In this document: positions 43,636-50,894 of the stretch, piece after piece
How the letters are laid out: the number at the start of each line of letters is the position of its first letter
Numbering within the stretch: the first letter of the stretch is position 1
Assembly (NCBI GenBank): GCA_937927515.1
Contig: CALBDO010000025.1
Coordinates: 1-50,894 of the forward strand
DNA length: 50,894 nucleotides
Reading direction: 5' to 3'
DNA from: Candidatus Kapaibacterium sp.
Lineage (GTDB): Bacteria > Bacteroidota > Ignavibacteria > Kapaibacteriales > UBA2268
The notes under the pieces: model-generated
Told to the model about the DNA's origin: nothing
The model's database searches: none
Seen by the model: only the letters and a program-made list of their open reading frames with translations
Program-made: the position numbers and the translations under genes

Positions 43636-45663
43636 TTAGGTTGGAGCAACGCTCGAAATTAATTGATAAACTCTATGTAAAATTGATAATGTATCTGATT
43701 TCGGATGAATACAGTCGTTGATACCGAATTCTTTCCATTTGGAAAATAATTCATCTCTTATTTGTCCAACAATTAGAATAACAGTTAAAGGCTTGTACTT
43801 TAAAATTAAATGCGCAAGTTGAGGTACAAACTCGGCATATTTATCCAATGAAGAACAAAAGACTACGACTTGTGGTAATAGCGCAGCAAATTTTGCAAAA
43901 GCCTCCTCAACACTAAATATGTCACCACTAAAACTAACTTCGAACCCACCTATTTGAAAAAATTCATTGACAAAATCAACAAGTTCTCTATGAATATCAG
44001 ACGCGCCAAATGTAATAGCCAAAACTTTTGGGGATTTACCGTATTTCGTTCGATATCTAAATGCCATAAGTCGAAGATTTTCAAATTCACTCGCTTCACG
44101 AAATTTGAGCAATCGTTCAATTTTCAAAAAGTTTTTTTCATTGTACGAAACAGGAGACAACGATAATATCGAATGCCTTGACTTGACAATCTGGATTAAA
44201 TCGTCAAGATTGAGTTTCTCAAACTCTTTTTCACATTGGAAATTTATTCCTTTAAAATTTTGGTAATAATTATTAGATTCTTGTCCACTGCTTTCACTTT
44301 TGTCCTGTGGGTTTGGGAATCTATTAACACCGACTAATACAATGTCTCTATTGGAAAGTTTTTTTATCCTATTTGTTTTTGCTTTGCTTATTTCATCCTG
44401 TATATTTCCGTTGAGCAAGTTTTCGTAGAAACCACCTTGGCTTTCGATATTTTTAAGCATTTCAAAGCTTTTATGGGCAATTTCCCATGTGATTGCCTCT
44501 ATGAACCATGAGCCACCAGCAGGGTCTATTACATCGCGCAAGTTGTGTTCTTCCATTAGAACTAAGTGTGTATTTCTAGAATTTCTCATGGAAAATTCAC
44601 TGGGCTCGGAGACAAGGAAATCATAGGGTTTAACCTCGATGTAGTCCGCCGTGCCGATAATTGCCGAAAAGGTTTCTGCGGTGTTGCGTAGCATATTAAC
44701 GTAAATATCCAATTTACTTTTATTCCTTTCAGAAGTTATGGCATAAATTGGAACATCAAAGCTGTCGTTTGCAATATTAAATTGTTCAATAATAAAAGCC
44801 CAAAGTAACCTTAGAGCACGAATTTTACCGATATTGAAAAAGATATTGCTGCCAAGAGAAATTTTAAATAGAATTTTTTGGGGAAGTTCTTTGATATCGA
44901 CGACACCGAGCTGGGATAAGCCTTTAAGTAGCTCTAATGCTTTGCTGATAGTAAAACTTAATTCTTGTGTAGCAGTTGCCCCACATTCGTGAAAAACTGT
45001 TCCATCTATAACGAAAGATTTAAAGTTTGGCAAGTAGCTCTTGCACAATTGATAGCATTCCAAAAACAAGTTTTTAAGGGAGTTTTTCTCTAAGAGCCTA
45101 CCTTTACTTAAATTACTACCGTAAAAATCGTATTGAATAGAACCGAAGATTTTTTGGCCAGAAATTTGTTTTTTTTCGAGGAAAGCAATGAACAAGGCAA
45201 GAAATTCAATAGGGAATGTCGTTTTGAAGTGTAGGCAGGTATTTGCTATGTCTACGTTATCGAACAAAGTTTCAAAATCATTCATCCCACTAATAACAAC
45301 ACCATTTAAGTTATCACTGGTAAAGTCATAAGTTTTTATGATAAATCCATTAATCCCATTTTGAATTTCGCTTGTTATTATATTGTTGGCTTTTTCTGGA
45401 CTTGCGACATCGATTCTTTGAACAACTTTCCAAGGCAAAGTCCTATATCCACAAACTTTGTTGGACCTGAGGTAATACTTGAATCCAGGAAATTCATTTT
45501 TAAATTCTTGAGGTAGGTCTCGCTGCGTATAAAGTGGATGAATTTTTATGCCCTCATCAGAAAGATATGAAAGCGAGTCGAGAGGTTTTCCTTTTAGGAG
45601 TCTTTCGGCTTCTTTTTGCCAGGATTCGAAATCTGTTCTCTCAAATTCTGAAAAAAGGTTCAT
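43636..45663 (-). CDS. mutA: Methylmalonyl-CoA mutase small (beta) subunit
   Basis: The 675-residue protein matches the non-catalytic small subunit: N-terminal FSEFERTDFESWQKEAERLLKG parts, a TIM barrel with FHECGATATQEL and MEEHNLRDVIDPAGGSWFIE, and a degenerate cobalamin-binding-like C-terminus. The B12 ligand motif DxHxxG is replaced (SDIHRELV near residue 553), as expected for this subunit. With MutB it interconverts methylmalonyl-CoA and succinyl-CoA. mutB usually follows directly but is absent; umuD comes next, 48 bases downstream. Confidence 0.9.
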   Translation of the reverse strand: MNLFSEFERTDFESWQKEAERLLKGKPLDSLSYLSDEGIKIHPLYTQRDLPQEFKNEFPGFKYYLRSNKVCGYRTLPWKVVQRIDVASPEKANNIITSEIQNGINGFIIKTYDFTSDNLNGVVISGMNDFETLFDNVDIANTCLHFKTTFPIEFLALFIAFLEKKQISGQKIFGSIQYDFYGSNLSKGRLLEKNSLKNLFLECYQLCKSYLPNFKSFVIDGTVFHECGATATQELSFTISKALELLKGLSQLGVVDIKELPQKILFKISLGSNIFFNIGKIRALRLLWAFIIEQFNIANDSFDVPIYAITSERNKSKLDIYVNMLRNTAETFSAIIGTADYIEVKPYDFLVSEPSEFSMRNSRNTHLVLMEEHNLRDVIDPAGGSWFIEAITWEIAHKSFEMLKNIESQGGFYENLLNGNIQDEISKAKTNRIKKLSNRDIVLVGVNRFPNPQDKSESSGQESNNYYQNFKGINFQCEKEFEKLNLDDLIQIVKSRHSILSLSPVSYNEKNFLKIERLLKFREASEFENLRLMAFRYRTKYGKSPKVLAITFGASDIHRELVDFVNEFFQIGGFEVSFSGDIFSVEEAFAKFAALLPQVVVFCSSLDKYAEFVPQLAHLILKYKPLTVILIVGQIRDELFSKWKEFGINDCIHPKSDTLSILHRVYQLISSVAPT

Positions 45664-45747
45664 AATTAATATTAAATTTTTTAAATAACAAATTTAAACA
45701 ACTTTTAGAAGTATGAAACCAATTAATTAATTGGATTTATCACAACT

Positions 45748-45778
45748 TTTGCATGTTCAAGTCAAAATTTTACCTTTG
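45748..45778 (+). promoter_or_regulatory. Promoter (TTTG-N19-TACCTTTG) for the ATP-grasp/M28 operon
   Basis: TTTG at 45748-45751 and TACCTTTG at 45771-45778, spaced by 19 bases, fit the Bacteroidota promoter consensus. The first start codon is 91 bases downstream of the -7 element, leaving a leader of about 85 bases. Confidence 0.6.
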
Positions 45779-45869
45779 TTTCGACCAAGTTTTCAAGTAT
45801 CCATAAAGAAATTCAATAGAATAGTTGCAAAAAATCTTTAATTTGCAATTTTCAAAACATGGAATATTT

Positions 45870-46802
45870 ATGAAAAAAATTGGAATTTTTTGTGGAGCGG
45901 ATGTCTTATTTCCGACTTCTTTAATTGAATACATAAACTCTCAAAACAAAAACGTCAAAGCTGAACTTGTTAAAATAGGAACATTTAGGATTGCAGAAAA
46001 CCTAAGCTATGATTTAATTTTCGACCGAGTGAGTCACAGCGTCCCAATGTATCAAGCTATTTTAAAAGCTGTAACAACCACTGGCATTATCGTTGTTAAT
46101 AATCCTTTTATTAAATGTCTCGAAGATTACTTTTTTCAGCTTTACGTTGCTAAACAGTTGGGATATAATGTACCGGAGACCGTCATATTACCTACAAAAG
46201 ACCATCCGATTGGAACAACTTCTGATACATTTAAAAATCTTATATATCCATTGGATTGGGCTAATTTATTTGATTATATTGGTTTTCCTTTGTATCTGCG
46301 AGTGAATCTTTTAGGTAGCGAGCATTTCACATATAAAGTGTACAATCCAAGTGAATTCTTCTCTGCTTATGATGCATCAGGAAGTAGGCAAATGGTTGTC
46401 CAAAAATTTTTTGATTTTAACAATTATTACAGAGCTTTTGTGATTGGTAAGAGATTTGTAAAGATTTTTCATTACGACATCGATAAACCTCTTATATCAA
46501 GATACTCTCGGGGTAGTTCTGGGATAAACCCAACACACAAAAAAGAAATTGAGACAATTTCTACGGACCTATGCACAGCTCTTGGCATTGATTTTACCAC
46601 AATAGATTTTGGAGTTTTCAATAATCGTATCTACATTGTGAATTTTTATAATTCATCACCAAGAATCGATAATTCAATTTTTGGCGAAGATGATTTCAAG
46701 TGGTTTGTTTTTACAACTGGAGATTACTTAATTTCTCTGGTAGAGAACTCAAAAGAATATTTACGAAATTCAAAATGGTATCAGGTTTTAAAAATGAAAT
46801 AG
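45870..46802 (+). CDS. ATP-grasp-like (RimK/glutathione synthetase-like) protein with altered active-site residues
   Basis: The 310-residue protein resembles an unnamed ATP-grasp family: KKIGIFCGADVLFP, DRVSHSVPMYQAIL, NNPFIKCLEDYFFQLYVAKQLG and YPLDWANLFDYIGFP match its conserved parts. From memory, that family has a Lys-Pro strand and a glycine-rich loop where this protein has LRVNLLGSEHF (about 142-152), and a D/N-F-M-N-P metal site where this has NFYNS. It may be a non-catalytic relative. The start at 45870 is chosen because the longer frame begins with TTG. It is coupled to the M28 gene, whose SD overlaps its stop. Confidence 0.6.
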   Translation: MKKIGIFCGADVLFPTSLIEYINSQNKNVKAELVKIGTFRIAENLSYDLIFDRVSHSVPMYQAILKAVTTTGIIVVNNPFIKCLEDYFFQLYVAKQLGYNVPETVILPTKDHPIGTTSDTFKNLIYPLDWANLFDYIGFPLYLRVNLLGSEHFTYKVYNPSEFFSAYDASGSRQMVVQKFFDFNNYYRAFVIGKRFVKIFHYDIDKPLISRYSRGSSGINPTHKKEIETISTDLCTALGIDFTTIDFGVFNNRIYIVNFYNSSPRIDNSIFGEDDFKWFVFTTGDYLISLVENSKEYLRNSKWYQVLKMK

Positions 46803-46813
46803 GAGTGCTTCCA

Positions 46814-48637
46814 ATGTTGAGAAATTTTATTTTTTGGGCTTTAGGATTTTTTTTATTTTACTCATACTTATTTTCCCAAAAAGCAACGAACCAAGAAGCT
46901 TTGAAGTTAGCCGATTACGTGCGTTTTCTTGCTTCCGACGAGTTAGAAGGCCGTTATCCTGGTACATCAGGAAACTACAAAGCCTCATCTTTTATTGAAA
47001 ATAAGTTCAATGAATTTGGTTTGCAAACAATTTCTGGAACATATAGACAAACATTCCCATTCCCAGTCGCCTTTAAAATATCTGAAAAAACTTCAATGGT
47101 TTGGGAAAAACTCATTGAAAGACCGGGGCTTCCAAAAGAGATGTGGAAGGTTATTCCCAAAAAATGGGATGTTGGTGTAGAATTTCAACCCTTGTCTATT
47201 TCAGAAAATGGCACTGTGACAGCAGATGTAGCATTCGTTGGTTATGGAATTACTGCAAAAGACATTGGATACGATGATTATGAGGGAATCGACGTTGCTG
47301 GTAAAATCGTGATTATTCTCTCCGATTCTGCAATAGGACAACCGAAAGATGAAAGATTTATACCATACTCAAAGCTTGATTATAAAGTTATGAATGCACG
47401 AGAACATGGTGCTGTTGGGGTCATTTTTGTTAAAGTTCAAAGCGACTCTGCAAATGTGTTCTATCCTCTGAAAGTTTCAACTTTTGCAAGGTCCTCTGGT
47501 ATCATTGCTGTTCAGGCTAAAAGAACAGAAATCGCAAAATTCTTTCCAAAAGAAGCTAATTTGTATCCCACGGAGATGGAAATGCAAAAAACGAAAAAAC
47601 CCAAGAGCTTTCTCATACCCGATACAAAGGTGACCATTACTGTTGATATGTCTAAAGAAACTGTTGAAGTCCCCAATATATTTGGAATAATTCCTGGAAC
47701 AGACCCGGAGTTATCCAAACAATACATTGTCATTGGTGCACATTTCGACCATCTGGGGTGGGGGACAGAAAATTCACTTTATCGTGGAAAAGTACCCCAA
47801 ATTCATAACGGTGCCGATGATAATGCTTCTGGGGTTGCTGCTATCTTGCATCTTGCAGAGCTTCTTTCTCGCTCGCCATTGAAAAGGTCTGTAATTGTTG
47901 TCGCATTTAATGCTGAAGAGGAGGGATTATTAGGCTCTTCACATTTTGTTAAGAACTCACCAGTTCCATTAGAAAGTATAGTGCTGATGCTTAATTTTGA
48001 CATGGTCGGGAGAATGAAAGACAACAAATTAAATGTGTTTGGTACTGGTTCTTCAACAACTTTCGACAGAGTTGTAGACTCCATTGCAGTTTTGGATACA
48101 TTGTTATTAACAAAAGGTTCAGAGGGTTACGGTCCAAGCGACCACTCATCTTTTTATTCCCATAAAATTCCAGTGCTCTTTTTGTTCACTGGTGCTCATA
48201 GTGATTATCATTTGCCTTCAGATGATGCTGATAAGATTAATTGTGATGGAATTATCAAAGTCGCAAACTTTGCTATGAAGATACTTGAAAGATATGGAAA
48301 TTCTTACGAAAAGCCTGATTACATTGTTGTTCCAGTCGAGAAAAGTAGTATTTCGGATAAAGGACCTGGATATTCTAAAGTTTGGTTTGGCATTGTTCCA
48401 AATTTCGAAGATAATCCCTTGGGTTTGAGGATATCAGGTGTTAGTGCTGGAAGTCCTGCTGAAAAGGCTGGCTTGCAAACGGACGATATAATCACAAAGT
48501 TTGGTGGGAAAACAGTAAAAAATCTACAGGATTTAACATACATACTACGCGAATTCAAGCCCAACGACGTAGTCGATGTGGTAGTTATTCGTTCTGGTAA
48601 AGAACTTACTTTCAAAGTCAAATTAGTTGCAAGATGA
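46814..48637 (+). CDS. M28 family zinc aminopeptidase with PA and PDZ domains
   Basis: The 607-residue protein has a signal peptide (about 1-25), a PA-type insert (about 110-280), the M28 catalytic domain with metal ligands in GAHFDHLGWG (H310), NGADDNASG, EEEGLLGSSHF and NFDMVGR, then HSDYHLPSDD, and a C-terminal PDZ domain (about 520-607) with AEKAGLQTDDIITKFGG. It is probably a periplasmic or surface aminopeptidase. AGGAG at 46801-46805 fixes the start at 46814, and the longer frame overlapping the previous gene is rejected. Confidence 0.92.
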   Translation: MLRNFIFWALGFFLFYSYLFSQKATNQEALKLADYVRFLASDELEGRYPGTSGNYKASSFIENKFNEFGLQTISGTYRQTFPFPVAFKISEKTSMVWEKLIERPGLPKEMWKVIPKKWDVGVEFQPLSISENGTVTADVAFVGYGITAKDIGYDDYEGIDVAGKIVIILSDSAIGQPKDERFIPYSKLDYKVMNAREHGAVGVIFVKVQSDSANVFYPLKVSTFARSSGIIAVQAKRTEIAKFFPKEANLYPTEMEMQKTKKPKSFLIPDTKVTITVDMSKETVEVPNIFGIIPGTDPELSKQYIVIGAHFDHLGWGTENSLYRGKVPQIHNGADDNASGVAAILHLAELLSRSPLKRSVIVVAFNAEEEGLLGSSHFVKNSPVPLESIVLMLNFDMVGRMKDNKLNVFGTGSSTTFDRVVDSIAVLDTLLLTKGSEGYGPSDHSSFYSHKIPVLFLFTGAHSDYHLPSDDADKINCDGIIKVANFAMKILERYGNSYEKPDYIVVPVEKSSISDKGPGYSKVWFGIVPNFEDNPLGLRISGVSAGSPAEKAGLQTDDIITKFGGKTVKNLQDLTYILREFKPNDVVDVVVIRSGKELTFKVKLVAR

Positions 48638-48653
48638 ACACCATCTATCTCAT

Positions 48654-49496
48654 ATGATTAACACTGAAAGATTCGAAATCCAAATTACGCGGGACGATGT
48701 AATTGTTGGTGACGTAAGATACCCTGCAACTTTGGAAGGATGGTTTCCCGTTGTTGTTATTACCCACGGTTTCACAGGACATAAGGATTGGGGCTTTCTG
48801 CCATATCTTTCTGAGAAACTTGCAAAAAATGGCTTTCTAACTGTTACATACAACTTCAGCACTGACCTAATCGACCCCGTACAGGATTGGTTTGTAGATG
48901 TTGATAAATTTTCTACTTTCACCATATCCCAAGAAGTAAATGAACTGGCAATTCTGATAGAGAACATTTCTAAGAAAAATATTTTTTCTAAAGATGCTTT
49001 ATCCAAAGCTGACGTTTCAAAATTGTACCTTGTTGGACAATCTCTTGGTGGTGCTGTTTCAATGATTTTTTCTGCGAAATTTGACAAAGCTGAAAAAATA
49101 GTTCTCATTGGAACAGTGGGCACTTTATTCCGTTATACTAAAAGACAAGTAGAGTTATGGAAAAAAGAAGGCATTTGGACATTTTCCAATCCTCGAACTG
49201 GTCAAACATTAAAATTAAGTTTTTCGTATTATTGTGATTTGATTGAAAACAATTATAAATTGGAAAATTTTTTATCAAAAATCCATGTTCCAGTTTTATT
49301 TATTCATGGTCGCGAGGATTTAACAGTTCCATTGAGAGAAATAGAAGATTTATTAAAATTGGCCAAAAATCCTTTTGTGGAAATAAAAGTTATTGAAAAA
49401 ACTGGACACACATTCGGTGTAGAACATCCCTTTTCACACTCCACTGAACCTTTAGAATTGGTTATTAAAGAAACAATAAACTTCCTGAAATTATGA
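48654..49496 (+). CDS. Alpha/beta hydrolase
   Basis: The 280-residue protein has the alpha/beta hydrolase fold with the nucleophile elbow GQSLGG (Ser near 129), the acid in FIHGREDLTVP and the catalytic His in EKTGHTFGVEHP. The oxyanion strand reads VVVITHGFTGHKDWG. It is of the dienelactone hydrolase/esterase-like group and the substrate is unknown. The frame could begin at 48627, overlapping the M28 gene, but ATG 48654 is preferred. It overlaps the next gene by 4 bases (ATGA). Confidence 0.85.
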   Translation: MINTERFEIQITRDDVIVGDVRYPATLEGWFPVVVITHGFTGHKDWGFLPYLSEKLAKNGFLTVTYNFSTDLIDPVQDWFVDVDKFSTFTISQEVNELAILIENISKKNIFSKDALSKADVSKLYLVGQSLGGAVSMIFSAKFDKAEKIVLIGTVGTLFRYTKRQVELWKKEGIWTFSNPRTGQTLKLSFSYYCDLIENNYKLENFLSKIHVPVLFIHGREDLTVPLREIEDLLKLAKNPFVEIKVIEKTGHTFGVEHPFSHSTEPLELVIKETINFLKL

Positions 49497-49906
49497 AAAC
49501 CAAATTAGTTTTTATTTTATGGATTATTATTTCTTTATATAGTTGTGAACTTATCAAACTCACTGAACAAAGAAAAAATAAAATCGACCTTAATCCTAAA
49601 AATTCAATTGGTTTAGTTTTTCTTCTAATCAAAGAAGTTAAGGACAATAATATCACCGGTGCCAGCAAACTTTTTATTCGGCAAGACACCACCACTATTA
49701 ACTTGGAAAATGTTTTTGAGTTAGAAGATAAACTAAGAAGATTCGGAAGAAATATTTCTAAACGCGAAGTAACATTTTATAAAGTAGATACTCTAAATTT
49801 AAACGAACATATCGTTTCTATTGAATTTGATTACATAATTGAATATTTTTTTGTTGCGCAAAAATATAGTGACTATTGGTTGATTAGAACCTTTGGTGAA
49901 AAATAG
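49493..49906 (+). CDS. Small putative lipoprotein, unknown function
   Basis: The 137-residue protein has a signal with a lipobox-like SLYSC (C18). The mature part is charged, with a KLFIRQDTTTINLENVFELEDKLRRFG segment and closing strands EHIVSIEFDYIIEYFFVAQKYSDYWLI, which recall the NTF2-like/DUF4878 fold, but this is only a resemblance. The ATGA overlap links its translation with the hydrolase, and it is the last gene of the operon beginning at 45.9 kb. Confidence 0.6.
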   Translation: MKTKLVFILWIIISLYSCELIKLTEQRKNKIDLNPKNSIGLVFLLIKEVKDNNITGASKLFIRQDTTTINLENVFELEDKLRRFGRNISKREVTFYKVDTLNLNEHIVSIEFDYIIEYFFVAQKYSDYWLIRTFGEK

Positions 49907-49944
49907 AAATTAACTCCTAAAGACAAAAATAACCCACGGAGATG

Positions 49945-50487
49945 TTAAAAGAACCATTCAATACCAATTGTTGGATAGCCAATACCTAATCTAATGCTAA
50001 AGGGGTCAAGATTTAATTCTATGGCTCTAATTCCTCCGTAAATGCCAAGTGAAGAGATTGGGAACCATTCGGAACCAAAATATCCAATTAGTTTAGTTTC
50101 GGTTTCAGTTCTTCGTTTGGTAGTTTGAGTGAATGGGTCTTTGTAAGAAACTGATTCAGTGGAAACAAGGAATTGTGCTTTGATAAATGGATAAAAGCTG
50201 CGTATTCTCATCTCTGGAAGGAAAAATTTGAAATATGGACCAAATGATAGATAGGTGGAACTGCCGGAACCCTCGGAACCGCCATCGAAAATAAAACCAA
50301 AATTCAAACCTATGTGCATATCCGGATTTATTGCGTAAGCGAGAGTTCCACCAAAAATGTCGCTCGTTTGAAGTTCAGCTCCAATGCCCCAGCTTTGGTT
50401 GGGAACTCTTGGTTTAGCTTCTTGGGAAAGGACAGAGAACAGTGAAAGATGGGAGAATAAAAAAATGATTACAAAAAACCTCTTCAT
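49945..50487 (-). CDS. Outer membrane beta-barrel protein
   Basis: The 180-residue protein starts at 50487 with a signal peptide (about 1-21, ending LSQ). The rest alternates strands and turns: GGTLAYAINPDMHIGLNFGFIFDGG in part, YLSFGPYFKFFLP, FYPFIKAQFLV, KLIGYFGSEWFP, and it ends with an aromatic strand, IGIEWFF, the typical C-terminal signature of small OmpA/OmpW-like barrels. The gene is convergent with the lipoprotein gene (38-base gap). No terminator was seen between them. Confidence 0.78.
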   Translation of the reverse strand: MKRFFVIIFLFSHLSLFSVLSQEAKPRVPNQSWGIGAELQTSDIFGGTLAYAINPDMHIGLNFGFIFDGGSEGSGSSTYLSFGPYFKFFLPEMRIRSFYPFIKAQFLVSTESVSYKDPFTQTTKRRTETETKLIGYFGSEWFPISSLGIYGGIRAIELNLDPFSIRLGIGYPTIGIEWFF

Positions 50488-50617
50488 AAAACACCTTTTT
50501 ATATAATGGTTTAAAAATAAATACCAAAATAGTAACATAAATTTTATTTACCAAACTTGTAAAATTAGATTTTTTTTATTAATTTTGTTTTTTGATATTA
50601 TACGTAAATTGAAATAA

Positions 50618-50690
<73 letters not shown>

Positions 50691-50694
50691 CTGT

Positions 50695-50769
50695 GGGGTC
50701 GTAGCTCAGCATGGTTAGAGCGCCAGTCTGTCACACTGGAGGTCGCGAGTTCGAGCCTCGTCGGCCCCG
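50695..50769 (+). tRNA. tRNA-Asp (GTC)
   Basis: The acceptor stem is GGGGTCG with CGGCCCC (one wobble pair) and discriminator G, as expected for aspartate. The anticodon stem CCAGT/ACTGG encloses CTGTCAC, giving anticodon GTC; the T-loop is TTCGAGC. Only 4 bases separate it from tRNA-Ala, so they share a transcript. CCA is not encoded. Confidence 0.96.
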
Positions 50770-50787
50770 CAAGTATAAATTGGTATT

Positions 50788-50894
50788 ATGTGGTATACTT
50801 ATATACTCTATTCCTCTAAACTTAACAAATACTATACTGGGTTTACACACAATTTAACTCTTCGCCTCGAAAGACATAATTCTGGCACAAGTAA
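50788..50894 (+). CDS. GIY-YIG nuclease family protein (partial, 5' end)
   Basis: The frame opens at ATG 50788 and runs off the window end, giving 35 residues. They match the N-terminus of the small GIY-YIG (UPF0213/YhbQ-like) family: MWYTYILYSS, then KLNKYYTGFTHNL and LRLERHNSG, which hold the YxYIL, YYxGxT and R...HN conserved positions. Full-length members have about 80-100 residues. It starts 18 bases after tRNA-Asp. The exact role of these proteins is debated (nucleic acid cleavage or repair). Confidence 0.8.
   Translation, partial: MWYTYILYSSKLNKYYTGFTHNLTLRLERHNSGTS

Noticed and set aside
45664-45869. Cobalamin riboswitch in front of mutA
   Set aside because: The region is AT-rich and shows no B12-box or stem pattern; only a promoter for the other strand is evident.

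Overview
The window is an AT-rich (roughly one third G+C by eye), gene-dense bacterial chromosome segment with no insertion sequence, prophage or CRISPR array. It most likely comes from the Bacteroidota/Chlorobiota (FCB) group, perhaps a Kapabacteria- or Ignavibacteria-like lineage. Evidence: two C-terminal domains that look like type IX secretion (T9SS) sorting domains, promoters of the TTTG-N19/20-TAnnTTTG type, many lipoproteins, a Bacteroidota-style CoaBC, and M16 protease pairs. Several genes carry good Shine-Dalgarno (SD) sites (corA, ferritin, the STAS gene, arsC, raiA, rpsU), which speaks against the SD-poor class Bacteroidia. The lineage is an inference from gene content.

Left third (1-15.6 kb): the 3' end of a T9SS cargo gene; a large M16 metalloprotease; purine nucleoside phosphorylase; a lipoprotein overlapping a GAF-SpoIIE phosphatase; an active/inactive M16 pair; a reverse-strand pair of a CarD/Tudor-like protein and rpsU; a phosphoglucose/phosphomannose isomerase; FtsW; accD with a barrel protein; and the hibernation factor raiA. 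rpsU and raiA share almost the same strong-SD leader.

Middle (15.6-31.8 kb): the most unusual locus (15.6-19.5 kb) encodes two tandem di-heme MauG/cytochrome c peroxidase lipoproteins (one with a CxxCM heme site), a Rieske protein ending in a T9SS sorting domain, a bc1-type Rieske protein with a Tat-like signal, and a small cytochrome-like lipoprotein. It looks like an uncharacterised envelope or cell-surface redox module. Then come two PsbP-like envelope proteins, a glycosyltransferase, an rfbA/PLP-enzyme pair, a multi-HAMP chemoreceptor with cheW, a CorA-type transporter, a DUF971 protein and coaBC.

Right third (31.8-50.9 kb): a histidine kinase and ferritin; a reverse-strand cytochrome c maturation operon ccmC-ccmD-ccmE-ccmF plus a TlpA/ResA lipoprotein, which could serve the heme proteins of the 15-19 kb locus; an RsbU/RsbV/RsbW-type partner-switching operon; mutA, umuD, umuC and arsC; an ATP-grasp-like protein with altered active site; an M28 protease; an alpha/beta hydrolase; tRNA-Ala and tRNA-Asp; and the start of a GIY-YIG gene.

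No stretch longer than about 300 bases lacks a gene. Start codons were re-chosen in several genes using SD sites, signal peptides and family alignment from memory.
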